Source: an uncultured Candidatus Melainabacteria bacterium (lineage in GTDB: Bacteria > Cyanobacteriota > Vampirovibrionia > Gastranaerophilales > Gastranaerophilaceae). Taken from it: DNA of 64,000 nucleotides. A model generated the notes under the pieces. The model worked only from the letters and a program-made list of their open reading frames with translations. It did no database searches and was not told the DNA's origin. The stretch lies in NCBI GenBank assembly GCA_932182025.1, contig CAKNXK010000023.1:124001-188000 (forward strand), read 5' to 3'. Shown in pieces: positions 16,027 to 24,846 of the stretch (position 1 is its first letter; each line of letters begins with the position of its first letter). The translations under genes and the position numbers were made by a program.

Positions 16027-16720
16027 ATATATTTAACTTATACCCGCCGCCATAAATGGTTTCAATATATTTTTTACCGGCAGAGACCTTATCAATTTTG
16101 CTTCTCAGATGTCTTATGTGAACTCTTATTGTTTCCACATTATCATCAGGGTCATAACCCCATACATCTTTCAATAGTTTTTGGGCAGAAACCATATTCC
16201 CATGGTTTTGAAACAAAAGATTAAATATATCAAACTCAATCGGAGTAAGTTTTTGCACCTTATCATTTATCTGAACACTGTATATTTCAGGAAGCAGGGT
16301 AATTTCTTTGTATGTGAGTAAATCCCTTACCGCTGATGTTTTTGGGATACTGTTAGCTCGTTTAAGGAGTGCTCTAACACGTACCACAAGCTCATCAATC
16401 TCAAACGGTTTAGTCAAATAATCATCCACACCAATATCAAATCCGGTAACCTTATTTTTTAACTCAGACAATGCAGTAAGCATAATAATCGGCGTATCTG
16501 CGATTTCAGCACACTGACGAACCCTTTGAGCCACAGTATATCCGTCAACCTCAGGCATCATCACATCAAGAACAATAAGCGCAGGCTCTTCCTGTTTTGC
16601 CATTGCAAAACCTTCCGTACCGTTAAATGCCTGAAAAACTTCATACCCTTGAAGTTCAAGGTTGATTTTTATAAGCTCATTAATCGCCAAATCATCATCA
16701 ACAACAAGGATTTTAGTCAT
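16025..16720 (-). CDS. OmpR/PhoB-type response regulator
   Basis: Two-component transcription factor of about 231 residues. The receiver domain starts TKILVVDDDLAINELI, with phosphoacceptor Asp in LIVLDVMMPEVDG, Thr in MLTAL and Lys in YLTKPF. The C-terminal winged-helix DNA-binding domain has LTPIEFDIFNLLFQN and VETIRVHIRHLRSKI, ending IYGGGYKL. The start at 16720 has AGAGG 9 bases upstream; the frame opens further up but no domain is there. It overlaps rmuC by 8 bases. No partner kinase is adjacent; the PAS kinase at 34481 lacks its own regulator. Confidence 0.93.
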   Translation of the reverse strand: MTKILVVDDDLAINELIKINLELQGYEVFQAFNGTEGFAMAKQEEPALIVLDVMMPEVDGYTVAQRVRQCAEIADTPIIMLTALSELKNKVTGFDIGVDDYLTKPFEIDELVVRVRALLKRANSIPKTSAVRDLLTYKEITLLPEIYSVQINDKVQKLTPIEFDIFNLLFQNHGNMVSAQKLLKDVWGYDPDDNVETIRVHIRHLRSKIDKVSAGKKYIETIYGGGYKLNI

Positions 16721-17903
16721 TTGCAAAAACCTCTTCAAGCTCTTTGTCTTCAATTAACAAAGTTTCAGGAATTTCCTTAACAGAATTAATACCAAAATCC
16801 TTGAGAGCATTAACCTGTGAGAACAAACTCGGCTTGTTTTTATTCCCGCGTTTGAATCTGTTTATTGTCTTAGTTAATTTTGAAGAAACATCGTCCATAC
16901 GTTTTTGAACATCAATCAAATCTTCGCAGAACTGAACAAACGTATCATAAAGATTACTTCCCGCATTAACAATCTGATTAACGCTTTCACGCTGCTTTTG
17001 CTGTGCAGAAAGCTGATTTACAAGTCTTATAGCTGTAAGAAGAGAAGCTGTTCCTACAATAATAATATTTGCTTTATAAGCCTGTGTAATGAGGTCTGTG
17101 TCTTCATAAATCATATTTACGGAAGACTCTACAGGCATATACATAAGAACAAAATCTGGCTGAGACAAATCACCCGCGTTCTGGTAATTTTTGTTAGCCA
17201 AATCTAGAATTCTTTTCTTAACTTCTGATTTAAAAGCATTAATCTTTGAGTTATCTTCAACATATTCAAGATAGCTTGTAAGAGTAACCTTTGAATCAAT
17301 AATAAGATGTCTATTATCAGGAAGATTAATAACAACATCAGGTCTAACAGTATGTAATTCGTTATCCTTAAGGTTAGCAGAAGTCGTAACAAACTGTTTT
17401 GTATAATGAACACCTTCCTGCATACCGCAAGATTGCAAAATCGTATCAAGAAGATTTTCGCCGTAAGAACCTTTTGTATTCTGGTTTTTAGTTAAAGCCT
17501 CAACAAGATTTTTTGCTTCTTGTTCAATAATCTTATTGTTCTTTTCCAGATTACCAATTTGTTCAACAATTTTCGTAGTATTTTCCACACCTTTAAGGTT
17601 AAAGTGCTCAACTTTTTGTTTAAACTCTCCAAGCTCCTTTGTTAAAGGCAGCAATTTTTCTTCAAGGGTTTCACGATTTTGTTTTCTTAAATCTTCTTGC
17701 TCATGTTTAATAGTTTCATTAGCAAGCTGCACAAAATCGCGTTTTATAATATCTTGAAGACTTTCAGAAGTTTCTATTTTAGCTTTGAGCCTAATAAGCT
17801 CTTCTTTTGATGCAAGAGTTTTCTTTGAATAAACAAAGTAACCAATTACGCCTGCAACAACAGAGCCTAATACAAACGAAATTATTGCTGTCAAAATTAT
17901 CAT
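16713..17903 (-). CDS. rmuC: RmuC-family DNA recombination protein
   Basis: A 396-residue membrane-anchored coiled-coil protein with a nuclease-like core. It has one N-terminal transmembrane helix (ILTAIISFVLGSVVAGVIGY), a long coiled coil (about 33-140), then the RmuC domain with KGSYGENLLDTILQSCGM, RPDVVINLPDNRHLIIDSKV, DFVLMYMPVESSVNMI and ASLLTAIRLV. The family limits DNA inversions and resembles restriction-endonuclease folds (the DSK motif is visible as IIDSKV). It lies upstream of, and overlaps, the response regulator. Confidence 0.92.
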   Translation of the reverse strand: MIILTAIISFVLGSVVAGVIGYFVYSKKTLASKEELIRLKAKIETSESLQDIIKRDFVQLANETIKHEQEDLRKQNRETLEEKLLPLTKELGEFKQKVEHFNLKGVENTTKIVEQIGNLEKNNKIIEQEAKNLVEALTKNQNTKGSYGENLLDTILQSCGMQEGVHYTKQFVTTSANLKDNELHTVRPDVVINLPDNRHLIIDSKVTLTSYLEYVEDNSKINAFKSEVKKRILDLANKNYQNAGDLSQPDFVLMYMPVESSVNMIYEDTDLITQAYKANIIIVGTASLLTAIRLVNQLSAQQKQRESVNQIVNAGSNLYDTFVQFCEDLIDVQKRMDDVSSKLTKTINRFKRGNKNKPSLFSQVNALKDFGINSVKEIPETLLIEDKELEEVFAND

Positions 17904-17916
17904 TGATTAATCCTTA

Positions 17917-18648
17917 TTAACGACGGCTTTTTGCTTTAGCAAGAAGTTTTAATATTTCCAAATACAACCATACGATTGTAACCATAAGTCCAAAGGCCCC
18001 ATACCATTCCATATCTTTTGGAAGCATCATTTGTGAACCGCGTTCAATAAAATCAAAATCCAAAATCAAGTTTAAAGCTGCCAGAACTACAATTACAGCT
18101 GTTACAATAATGCCTGCGTTTGAATTATCAGCTGCATTAATAAATGGAACTGCATAGTGAAAAAAGCTTCCTATGAAATTAATCAAATAAACAAGAGCAA
18201 CAGATATTGTTGCAATCAAAATAACACTTCTGAACTTTTCTGTACATCTAATCACACCTGTACGATAAAGTACAAGCATAGTAAATAATGCGGTAAATGT
18301 TCCTAGTACAGCCTGAGAAACAATTCCCGGAAATCCGGCTTCAAACATAAATGAAACACCACCCAAGAAACAACCTTCACAAACGGCATATACCAGAGTT
18401 AAATGTTTATTTCTTGTAAAGCACACAATTAAAGCAGAAATAAAACCTGCAATTGCACCACCGTATGTTAACATATTTGCTAAATCAGCATAACCAGCAG
18501 CAAATCTTGACCATACAAAACTTGCAGCAGCAAGAACTAAAAATCCTAATATCATTGCAGCTTGCAAAGTCCCGTTTACTGTCATTGTAGCGCCATCAAT
18601 TACAGTAGTTCTTTCTGTAAATTTCTCATTCAAAATTGGATTTGACAT
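17917..18648 (-). CDS. Bax inhibitor-1/YccA family membrane protein
   Basis: 243 residues with about seven transmembrane helices after a short cytoplasmic N-terminus (MSNPILNEKFTERTTVIDG). The opening TMTVNGTLQAAMILGFLVL and the C-terminal LILDFDFIERG are typical of the BI-1/YccA group. Eukaryotic and bacterial members are pH-dependent calcium leak channels; the acidic pair in the last helices fits, but activity is inferred. GAGGAGGA precedes the ATG and TATAAT lies upstream on the minus strand near 18680. Thirteen bases separate it from rmuC. Confidence 0.88.
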   Translation of the reverse strand: MSNPILNEKFTERTTVIDGATMTVNGTLQAAMILGFLVLAAASFVWSRFAAGYADLANMLTYGGAIAGFISALIVCFTRNKHLTLVYAVCEGCFLGGVSFMFEAGFPGIVSQAVLGTFTALFTMLVLYRTGVIRCTEKFRSVILIATISVALVYLINFIGSFFHYAVPFINAADNSNAGIIVTAVIVVLAALNLILDFDFIERGSQMMLPKDMEWYGAFGLMVTIVWLYLEILKLLAKAKSRR

Positions 18649-18716
18649 ACAAATTCCTCCTCATAACTTTGGCTATATTATACCATATAAAACATTTTTA
18701 ATGTAGTATATTATAT

Positions 18717-20444
18717 ATGAGTTTCATTTGGCATAAAAAATTTTTTAAATACTTTGTCAAAGACAAAAAAAGCTTTTTTAAGTATTTCATATTGTCATTT
18801 TTAGTTGGAGTTTTAGAACTTTTTGGAGTTGCTCTTACATACCCTTTTATTAATAAACTGCTTTCTACAAACGGTATGAGTAAAGAATCAATTTTTCTTG
18901 GTTTATTAATTATTACAGCGTTTATTGTAAAAAATATATTTATGGTTTTTTATAACTTTTTACAAGCAAACTTCACAAAAGACTGCGAATTAGGTATTAA
19001 TAAAACATTTATTAATTATTTTATTAATGGCAACTATGCTACAATTAGTAAAATCCCTTTTGAAAAGAAGCAGCATATTACCTCTTTTCTTATCCCAAAT
19101 GCAATTAATAACTATATGCTCAGAACTTTAAACCTTATTGTTAACATTTTGGTATTCTCACTAATCATTGGATTTTTATTTGTAAAGTTTTTCTATGCAA
19201 CTATAGTAACTTTTGTTTGCTCAGCGCTACTACTTGTCTCACAAGCAGTTTTTTTCAAGTTAAAAACAAAAATAGTTTCAGAAAAATACAGCAAAGCAGG
19301 AGAAAGCGCAACTCTTGCAGGAAATACTCCAATCCTGAATATAAAAAGTGTTAAAATCTTTAATAGCGGACATTTCTTTTTTAACCAATATATTCAAAAA
19401 GCAGAGAACTTTAATCATTTCGCAAAACAACTATTATTTTATAATTCAATACCACCTTTCGTAACAGAACCTTTTATCATAATTCTTTTATTAATCTTGC
19501 TTTCAATAATATCAGTTCAAAACATCTCAAATTCTACTGAACTTGTTGCCTGCTATGCATTGGTAATCTCTGCAATATTCAGACTTGCACCTACAATCAG
19601 CAGAATACAGGTAAACCTAACCGGTATACAAACTGCAGCACCATTAGTAAAAGAGCTTATTGGATACTATGAAGAATTTAACCTAGCTAATTTTGTCTCT
19701 TTGGAAACACCTGCAACAGAACTTCATAATTCAATTGAATTAAAAGATGTAACCTTCGCCTATGATGACAAACCGGTACTTAATAATATTAATTTAAAAC
19801 TGCACAAAGGAGAGTTTATAGGTATTGCAGGTCCGTCAGGAGCAGGCAAAACAACTCTTGTTGATATCCTGGCAGGACTCTTAAAAATCCGCACAGGAGA
19901 ACTTTATATAGACGATAAGTTTATTAATGATACACAAATCCCTAAACTAAAAATCGGTTATATCCCTCAAGACTATAGCATAATATCTGCTTCTATAAGG
20001 GAAAATGTTGCATTTGGTTCTAAAAACATTGATGACAATAAAGTCATAGACTCATTAAAAAAAGCCTGCTTATACGAATTCATAACAGAACATTTTTCTG
20101 ATGGAATCTATACAAAAGATTTCGGGCTTTCGCAAGGACAAAAACAGCGTCTTGCAATAGCCAGAGCACTGTATTTTGACCCTGATATCATAATCTTAGA
20201 CGAAGCAACATCTTCATTAGACCTAAAAACCGAAGACGAGATTTGCACAATTCTTAACAACCTGAAAGGCGAAAAAACAATAATCGCTATTGCTCACAGA
20301 CTTTCAACCATTAAAAATGCTGACCGCATAGTATTTATGAAAAATTCAACCATCAATGATATTGGAAGCTTTGAAGAACTCTTCCAACGAAACCTCTACT
20401 TTCAAGAATTAGTTCAATTAAATAACGCGAACTTTGTCCATTAA
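18717..20444 (+). CDS. ABC exporter, fused transmembrane and ATPase domains
   Basis: 575-residue half-transporter. The N-terminal type-I exporter membrane domain has about six helices (20-310). The ATPase has Walker A GPSGAGKTTLVDIL, Q-loop IGYIPQDY, signature LSQGQKQRLAIARAL, Walker B IIILDEATSSLD and switch His in IAIAHRLSTI. It should act as a homodimer exporting a lipid-linked or hydrophobic substrate; the layout resembles MsbA/PglK-type flippases, but the substrate cannot be read. No Shine-Dalgarno site is seen. Its end overlaps an antisense small gene. Confidence 0.9.
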   Translation: MSFIWHKKFFKYFVKDKKSFFKYFILSFLVGVLELFGVALTYPFINKLLSTNGMSKESIFLGLLIITAFIVKNIFMVFYNFLQANFTKDCELGINKTFINYFINGNYATISKIPFEKKQHITSFLIPNAINNYMLRTLNLIVNILVFSLIIGFLFVKFFYATIVTFVCSALLLVSQAVFFKLKTKIVSEKYSKAGESATLAGNTPILNIKSVKIFNSGHFFFNQYIQKAENFNHFAKQLLFYNSIPPFVTEPFIIILLLILLSIISVQNISNSTELVACYALVISAIFRLAPTISRIQVNLTGIQTAAPLVKELIGYYEEFNLANFVSLETPATELHNSIELKDVTFAYDDKPVLNNINLKLHKGEFIGIAGPSGAGKTTLVDILAGLLKIRTGELYIDDKFINDTQIPKLKIGYIPQDYSIISASIRENVAFGSKNIDDNKVIDSLKKACLYEFITEHFSDGIYTKDFGLSQGQKQRLAIARALYFDPDIIILDEATSSLDLKTEDEICTILNNLKGEKTIIAIAHRLSTIKNADRIVFMKNSTINDIGSFEELFQRNLYFQELVQLNNANFVH

Positions 20445-20570
20445 ATCGGATACTCTGCGTTTAAAATCTTGATCAATAGTATTGGTAGAATAACCTTGAA
20501 GTCTGGCTTCTTCTTCCTGAGCGATGAGATTTTTTTCAATCATCGCAAGCTTTCTTAATGCTATATTCAT
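20418..20570 (-). CDS. Small acidic/basic helical protein, 50 aa
   Basis: A short frame with a strong GGAGGAG site before its ATG. Translation starts MNIALRKLAMIEKNLIAQEE and ends RRVSDLMDKVRVI. It is wholly charged and helical, without a membrane segment. TTGACT lies upstream on the same strand near 20628. The stop lies inside the 3' end of the ABC exporter gene on the opposite strand (27-base overlap). The C-terminal SDLM recalls SDLMRRS at the end of the small protein at 44038. Function unknown. Confidence 0.65.
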   Translation of the reverse strand: MNIALRKLAMIEKNLIAQEEEARLQGYSTNTIDQDFKRRVSDLMDKVRVI

Positions 20571-20635
20571 GATTTGTCTCCTCCAAAGTACCTGTAGTAC
20601 TTCTATTAACTATCTATTAATATAAAGTCAATATT

Positions 20636-21424
20636 TTAAGAGAAATTGCCTATACAAGCATTAAGATTGTTACATTTTTTAACATTATAAAACAATTGGG
20701 AATTTTTTATAAAACTTTCAGCATCCGCACTGACATAAAACTCTTCAAAACCGAGATTACAAGAGTCAGTTAGAAGCAAGTCATTTTTAATATAATCTAC
20801 AAAAATTTCAGCCGGATCAATAAAGATATTTCTTGGTGCAAATTTTGTTAATTTTTCCAACAAATAAGGATAATGTGTACAGCCTAAAATAATCTTATCC
20901 GGAATAAATTTCATCATCTCGTCAAGATGTAATTTAATATCAAAATCTGCGTCAACAAGATTTACCCCTTCTACAATTGAAACCCAATTAGGACAAGCAA
21001 TTGCCTTAATCTCTAACTCAGGCTTGTATTTTAAAAGTTCACGTTCGTAAGCTCCTGATTTTACAGTCCCCTCCGTCGCAAAAACCCCAATACGTTTAGC
21101 TTGCATGCCTGCAATGACCTTTGCACAAGATTGTATTATCGGATAAATTTTAAAATCATAATCATCTTTAACAAAATCATACGCTAAAGCAGAAGATGTA
21201 TTACAAGCAATTACAACCGCTTTAACATCTTTTGACTTAAAGAAATCCAAAATATTACGGGCAAATCCAATCAATTCTTCCTGCGTTTTATTACCATACG
21301 GCAAGTTTTTTAAATCACCGTAATAAATTGCATTCTCAAATGGCAAAATATTACGAAACTTCGAATATACGGACAGTCCACCGACTCCTGAATCAAAAAA
21401 ACCTATTGGTGCATTCTTTTCCAT
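20636..21424 (-). CDS. murI: Glutamate racemase
   Basis: Cofactor-independent racemase supplying D-glutamate for peptidoglycan. IGFFDSGVGGLSVYSKF opens the protein. VVIACNTSSALAYD carries the first catalytic Cys, and ILGCTHYPYLLEKL the second. At about 262 residues the length is normal. The ATG at 21424 is one base after the amidase stop (TAATATG), so the genes are translationally coupled; an ATG at 21439 inside the amidase gene is an alternative. Shared transcription with a cell-wall amidase fits its role. Confidence 0.95.
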   Translation of the reverse strand: MEKNAPIGFFDSGVGGLSVYSKFRNILPFENAIYYGDLKNLPYGNKTQEELIGFARNILDFFKSKDVKAVVIACNTSSALAYDFVKDDYDFKIYPIIQSCAKVIAGMQAKRIGVFATEGTVKSGAYERELLKYKPELEIKAIACPNWVSIVEGVNLVDADFDIKLHLDEMMKFIPDKIILGCTHYPYLLEKLTKFAPRNIFIDPAEIFVDYIKNDLLLTDSCNLGFEEFYVSADAESFIKNSQLFYNVKKCNNLNACIGNFS

Positions 21425-21425
21425 A

Positions 21426-23342
21426 TTACTTCTTACCATTTGCTTTCAAATATTCTATAATACCTTCCGCTATTGCTTTAGCAGTTTTTTGTTTTCTGTT
21501 GTCCGTTAAAAGTTCGTTTCTTTCATTTTCGTTTGAAAGGAAGCCCATTTCAACCAGAATCGCAGGAACTGTCGTATGATTTATAACATAAAATTTAGAT
21601 TTAAACAAACCTCGGTTTTTAGTATTTGGAATTTCTTTTACCAAATGTTTATGAACAACCTCTGCTAATTCTTTGCTGTATTCGTGGTAATAATGAGTTT
21701 CTATGCCGCTTGGGTCAGTAGAAACAGCAGAGTTAACATGAATACTTACAAAGATTTCAGGCTCTTCTTTTTCAGAAAAATCAACTCTGTCTTCAAGTGA
21801 AACATAAACATCATTTTTGCGGGTCAAAGCAACCTTATAGCCTTTTGAACGCAATATTGACTCAACTCTTTGTGTTACATCAAGAGTAATATCTTTTTCA
21901 TTAATTCCTTCTCTTATTGCACCGTAATCAGAACCGCCATGCCCTGCATCAAGAACAACTTTATTCTTAACAGTACCTTTTTTAGAAGGTTTATCAACAA
22001 CAGGCTTTTCTTCCTGTTTCGCTTTTGTAATTGTTATTTTCAATGCCTTAGAATCAACACTCTGTTCAACTCGAACAATATCGTCCTTACTTATTCCCAT
22101 GCCTGCCTTTACACCGATTTGAGGCAATAAAGATAATGTAAATTGCTTATAATAAGTATTATTTAATGTTTTTATTAAATCCTGCTCATTATAACTTTTT
22201 ACATTGAACAAATAAAAATTAAGAGAATTATCATTTCTTAAAATAGAGTAAACAACAGGATTTGTAAAAGATAGTATCAATTCATTTGTTTTAGAATCAA
22301 TTTTACGAACAAAAGCTTTGTTAATATTAGAAGTTGTATTTGATAAAGTCGTATGGTTTAACTTATCCGTATCAATCAAGAACAAAGATTGAGCATCCTG
22401 TGAATAAATTGGAATATATTTATCAGCCCTGTCAGAAGTTATTACAATTCTTGCTTTATTGTATTCAAATTGCCCTATTTTAGCGGTGTCTTTACAACTG
22501 CCGTCAGGACAAAGATTAACTTCTGTATTACGGATTTTCTTTTCTAAAAAAGTATTAGGTAAATCAATAACCGCACGTTTAGGCGAAGTCAAATAAAACA
22601 TTTTTGCCGTAGACAATTGCCCTAAACCACTGACAAGTAATCCACCGTTTTTGGGAATATACTGACTAATAAAATATTTGGTTCTTAACTTAAGATTAGA
22701 TGATACATCAACTGAAACAACCGAATCATAAGTTTGACCGTCTGTATTAGGCAATGTAGAATTTTCAAAAGCCTTCTGAATATCAGCTATTACACTATTC
22801 GCAGCCTTTGGCTGAGTAACAGGAATAGCTAGTTTCTGAACAAATTGAGAATTAGCAACAATACTGGAATATGGTAAATTCTGTGCGTCATCGTCATAAA
22901 CAACGCTAAAGTAATCATTTTTTAAAGCTAACGCCGATGTTTTTACAATAATGTTCCCGTCTAAATTCATCAATTTTACTTTTGAAGTATCAAAATCCTC
23001 CTCAAAAGTAATAACCATACGAACAATATTTCTCGGATTAGTTTCAAACTGCGCTAATCTTATTTCTTTAATATCGCTTTTTTCAAATACTAATTGCTGT
23101 TTTTCCCCAATCAAAACAGCATCATTTATGTCAAAATAAATTCTATTCGGATTAGACAACCTTACAAACTTAAGCGGCTCTTTTTGCACAGACCCAGTTT
23201 CACGGGTATTAATATAAACAAGAGATGAAGAATCATCATAATGCATAGACATTACTTTTACAGGCTCAACATCAGCTAACGCCGGAATAAACGCTTGCAA
23301 AAGGAATATAAATAACATTAATATGTATATAATTCTCTTCAA
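21426..23342 (-). CDS. N-acetylmuramoyl-L-alanine amidase with AMIN-like domains (AmiC type)
   Basis: Secreted peptidoglycan hydrolase cutting the bond between N-acetylmuramic acid and L-alanine. A TTG start at 23342, nine bases after GGGA, gives a clean signal peptide (KRIIYILMLFIFLLQAF to ALA); the open frame reaches a TTG at 23411 without a ribosome site. AMIN-like beta domains fill residues about 30-400. The C-terminal Amidase_3 domain has VVLDAGHGGSDYGAI (zinc His and Glu region), ETHYYHEYSKELAEVVH, IFVSIHVNSAVSTD (zinc His) and AILVEMGFLSNENER (catalytic Glu). It is followed directly by murI. Confidence 0.92.
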   Translation of the reverse strand: MKRIIYILMLFIFLLQAFIPALADVEPVKVMSMHYDDSSSLVYINTRETGSVQKEPLKFVRLSNPNRIYFDINDAVLIGEKQQLVFEKSDIKEIRLAQFETNPRNIVRMVITFEEDFDTSKVKLMNLDGNIIVKTSALALKNDYFSVVYDDDAQNLPYSSIVANSQFVQKLAIPVTQPKAANSVIADIQKAFENSTLPNTDGQTYDSVVSVDVSSNLKLRTKYFISQYIPKNGGLLVSGLGQLSTAKMFYLTSPKRAVIDLPNTFLEKKIRNTEVNLCPDGSCKDTAKIGQFEYNKARIVITSDRADKYIPIYSQDAQSLFLIDTDKLNHTTLSNTTSNINKAFVRKIDSKTNELILSFTNPVVYSILRNDNSLNFYLFNVKSYNEQDLIKTLNNTYYKQFTLSLLPQIGVKAGMGISKDDIVRVEQSVDSKALKITITKAKQEEKPVVDKPSKKGTVKNKVVLDAGHGGSDYGAIREGINEKDITLDVTQRVESILRSKGYKVALTRKNDVYVSLEDRVDFSEKEEPEIFVSIHVNSAVSTDPSGIETHYYHEYSKELAEVVHKHLVKEIPNTKNRGLFKSKFYVINHTTVPAILVEMGFLSNENERNELLTDNRKQKTAKAIAEGIIEYLKANGKK

Positions 23343-23399
23343 AATAATAAATCCCAAGTCTCCCCAATATCTTATCAAAAAACTCTTTTTATAACAAGG

Positions 23400-23456
23400 G
23401 TCGGACGACAATCACATTACTACAAATATGACGTCTGATTTCAAGTCGTCCTCGAC
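23400..23456 (-). promoter_or_regulatory. Long stem-loop in the amidase leader
   Basis: GTCGGACGAC (23400-23409) pairs with GTCGTCCTCGAC (23445-23456), leaving a 2-base bulge, about 58 bases upstream of the amidase TTG start. It is GC-rich against an AT-rich background. A leader regulatory hairpin or an attenuator-like element is possible. Confidence 0.4.
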
Positions 23457-23492
23457 TGAATCTGCCACAAATGGGTTCACAATGGTAGAAAT

Positions 23493-23517
23493 AAAAAAGC
23501 ACCTCATCCGAGGTGCT
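23493..23517 (-). terminator. Rho-independent terminator of the 42-aa gene
   Basis: On the minus strand AGCACCTC-GGAT-GAGGTGCT is followed by a T-run. The stop codon of the 42-aa gene lies in the first bases of the stem, so the transcript ends immediately after the gene and is separated from the amidase. Confidence 0.88.
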
Positions 23518-23644
23518 AAGTATTTAATAATCTGTCTATTTCATAAACCTTTAAGATTAAAGAATCTGCCTGTTCCCTAAACCATAATAAAAACATTTTT
23601 ATTTCGTCTCGAAAACTGTAACAACCCGGCCACATTGCATACAT
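23516..23644 (-). CDS. Small protein of 42 aa in a monocistronic unit
   Basis: Short frame with AAGGAG before the ATG, starting MYAMWPGCYSFRDEIKMFLL and ending DSLILKVYEIDRLLNT. It is amphipathic, Trp- and Phe-containing (EIKMFLLWFREQ), with no clear signal peptide. The gene has its own terminator overlapping its stop and a sigma-28-like promoter 35 bases upstream of the start. This complete unit argues that it is a real gene despite its size. Function unknown; the promoter type suggests a link with motility or flagellin expression. Confidence 0.7.
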   Translation of the reverse strand: MYAMWPGCYSFRDEIKMFLLWFREQADSLILKVYEIDRLLNT

Positions 23645-23678
23645 AATAATTACTCCTTAAACTATGTCTACAAATTGT

Positions 23679-23705
23679 ATAACGGCATTTTCCCCAAAAA
23701 CTTTA
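23679..23705 (-). promoter_or_regulatory. Sigma-28/FliA-like promoter
   Basis: On the minus strand TAAAGTTT is followed by exactly 11 bases and then GCCGTTAT. The known flagellar sigma-28 consensus is TAAAGTTT-N11-GCCGATAA (GCCGATAT for Bacillus sigma-D), so the -35 and spacer are perfect and only one or two -10 bases differ. It drives the 42-aa gene at 23644. Confidence 0.7.
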
Positions 23706-23740
23706 GAAAAACTCGGGCATTTGTTACATTTCGCAACAAA

Positions 23741-24679
23741 CTAGCCTAAACCAAATTTTGGAGTAGTACTTTGCGCAGATTTTGCAGGTTTAATGTTTCC
23801 ATCATAAATTCTGTTTAGAGTATTCATAAGATTTTTATTGCCTCTTAGCATCTCTAAATCTTGGATATTTCTGTCAATAACCATTCTATCAATTAAAAAG
23901 ACTTTGAAAGCTAATAAATTTGACTGTTCAAGAGGTGTAGAACCAAGATTTGCTTCATAAGCAGCTACTTCATCCTTATATCTCTTATGATCAGCAGCCG
24001 TAAAGAATGGAAGAGATTGTTCAAGCTTATCCAATCCATCAGAAACTGCTTTTGCAGAAGGTGTTTTTCCACCGGTTGCCATAATTCCGTTTATTTGAGA
24101 ATCACGATATGGAACCCAAGTCTTTTCATAATAATATTTTAAGTTATAAACTGAACCATCGAGAGATTCACAGAAATAATCACCAATACCATATCCATCA
24201 CCGATTGATGCAGTTCTAATCAACATTTCGCGATATTCTTTTTGCTCTGCTTGAGTCGGATTTGATTCTACTCTTTTTCTAAGAATAGGTTTTTCTGATT
24301 TATTAAACTCATCCATAGCTTTTTCAAAGTACTCATCACATAAAGATGACTGTAATGATGCTACTGCAAAATATGTTCCATAGTTAGAATAAATCATTTC
24401 AATATAATCAGCACGCTCTTTTCTCTCTTGTGCATTTGAAGCTCCATTCAAAACTTTTGAATTAATTGCATTGTTTTTTACAGTACTGCTTGTTTGCGAT
24501 AATGTAACAACTGCCAAAGCTTTTGAAGCATCACTGCTCATTAATTGTTCTTGCAAAGGTCTTTCAGATTGAGGATTTGATACAGGTTTTGCAGCTTGAC
24601 CTGCTGCAACAGCACCTGCAAACATAGCACCAATAGCTATATTTCTTACCACCGGATTTTTTGTAATTGCTTTTATCAT
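23741..24679 (-). CDS. Secreted protein of unknown function, 312 aa
   Basis: ATG at 24679 follows AAGGAG by 8 bases; the frame continues upstream but lacks a ribosome site there. The N-terminus (MIKAITKNPVVRNIAIGAMF then AGAVAAGQAA) looks like a signal peptide or a lipid-free anchor. The mature part is helical and Lys/Glu/Tyr-rich with no recognised domain; it ends STTPKFGLG. It is divergent from the unknown gene at 24847, and the two share a 168-base control region. Function unknown. Confidence 0.75.
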   Translation of the reverse strand: MIKAITKNPVVRNIAIGAMFAGAVAAGQAAKPVSNPQSERPLQEQLMSSDASKALAVVTLSQTSSTVKNNAINSKVLNGASNAQERKERADYIEMIYSNYGTYFAVASLQSSLCDEYFEKAMDEFNKSEKPILRKRVESNPTQAEQKEYREMLIRTASIGDGYGIGDYFCESLDGSVYNLKYYYEKTWVPYRDSQINGIMATGGKTPSAKAVSDGLDKLEQSLPFFTAADHKRYKDEVAAYEANLGSTPLEQSNLLAFKVFLIDRMVIDRNIQDLEMLRGNKNLMNTLNRIYDGNIKPAKSAQSTTPKFGLG

Positions 24680-24770
24680 ACACACTACTCCTTTTCTTTC
24701 GTTGGTTATATACATTAGGATATATCAATTAAAATACAAATATATTATAAATACCAGATATAAATTATTA

Positions 24771-24831
24771 AGTTTTGTAACAATTTTAAAGAGTGTTGAA
24801 ATTAAAGGGTTTTAATACACTTTATATATAC
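24771..24831 (+). promoter_or_regulatory. Shared motifs upstream of the 585-aa unknown gene
   Basis: AGTTTTGTAACA (24771-24782) recurs at 60609-60620 ahead of the GT5-like gene. ACTTTATATATAC (24819-24831) is identical to 15554-15566 ahead of the small MAIGAR gene. The order and position suggest a regulator site and a -10-like element, but this is inferred from recurrence alone. Confidence 0.4.
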
Positions 24832-24846
24832 GAGGTATATAGTAAG

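Noticed and set aside
16526..16780. Plus-strand frames opposite the response regulator and rmuC
   Set aside because: Antisense shadows without ribosome sites or recognisable domains.
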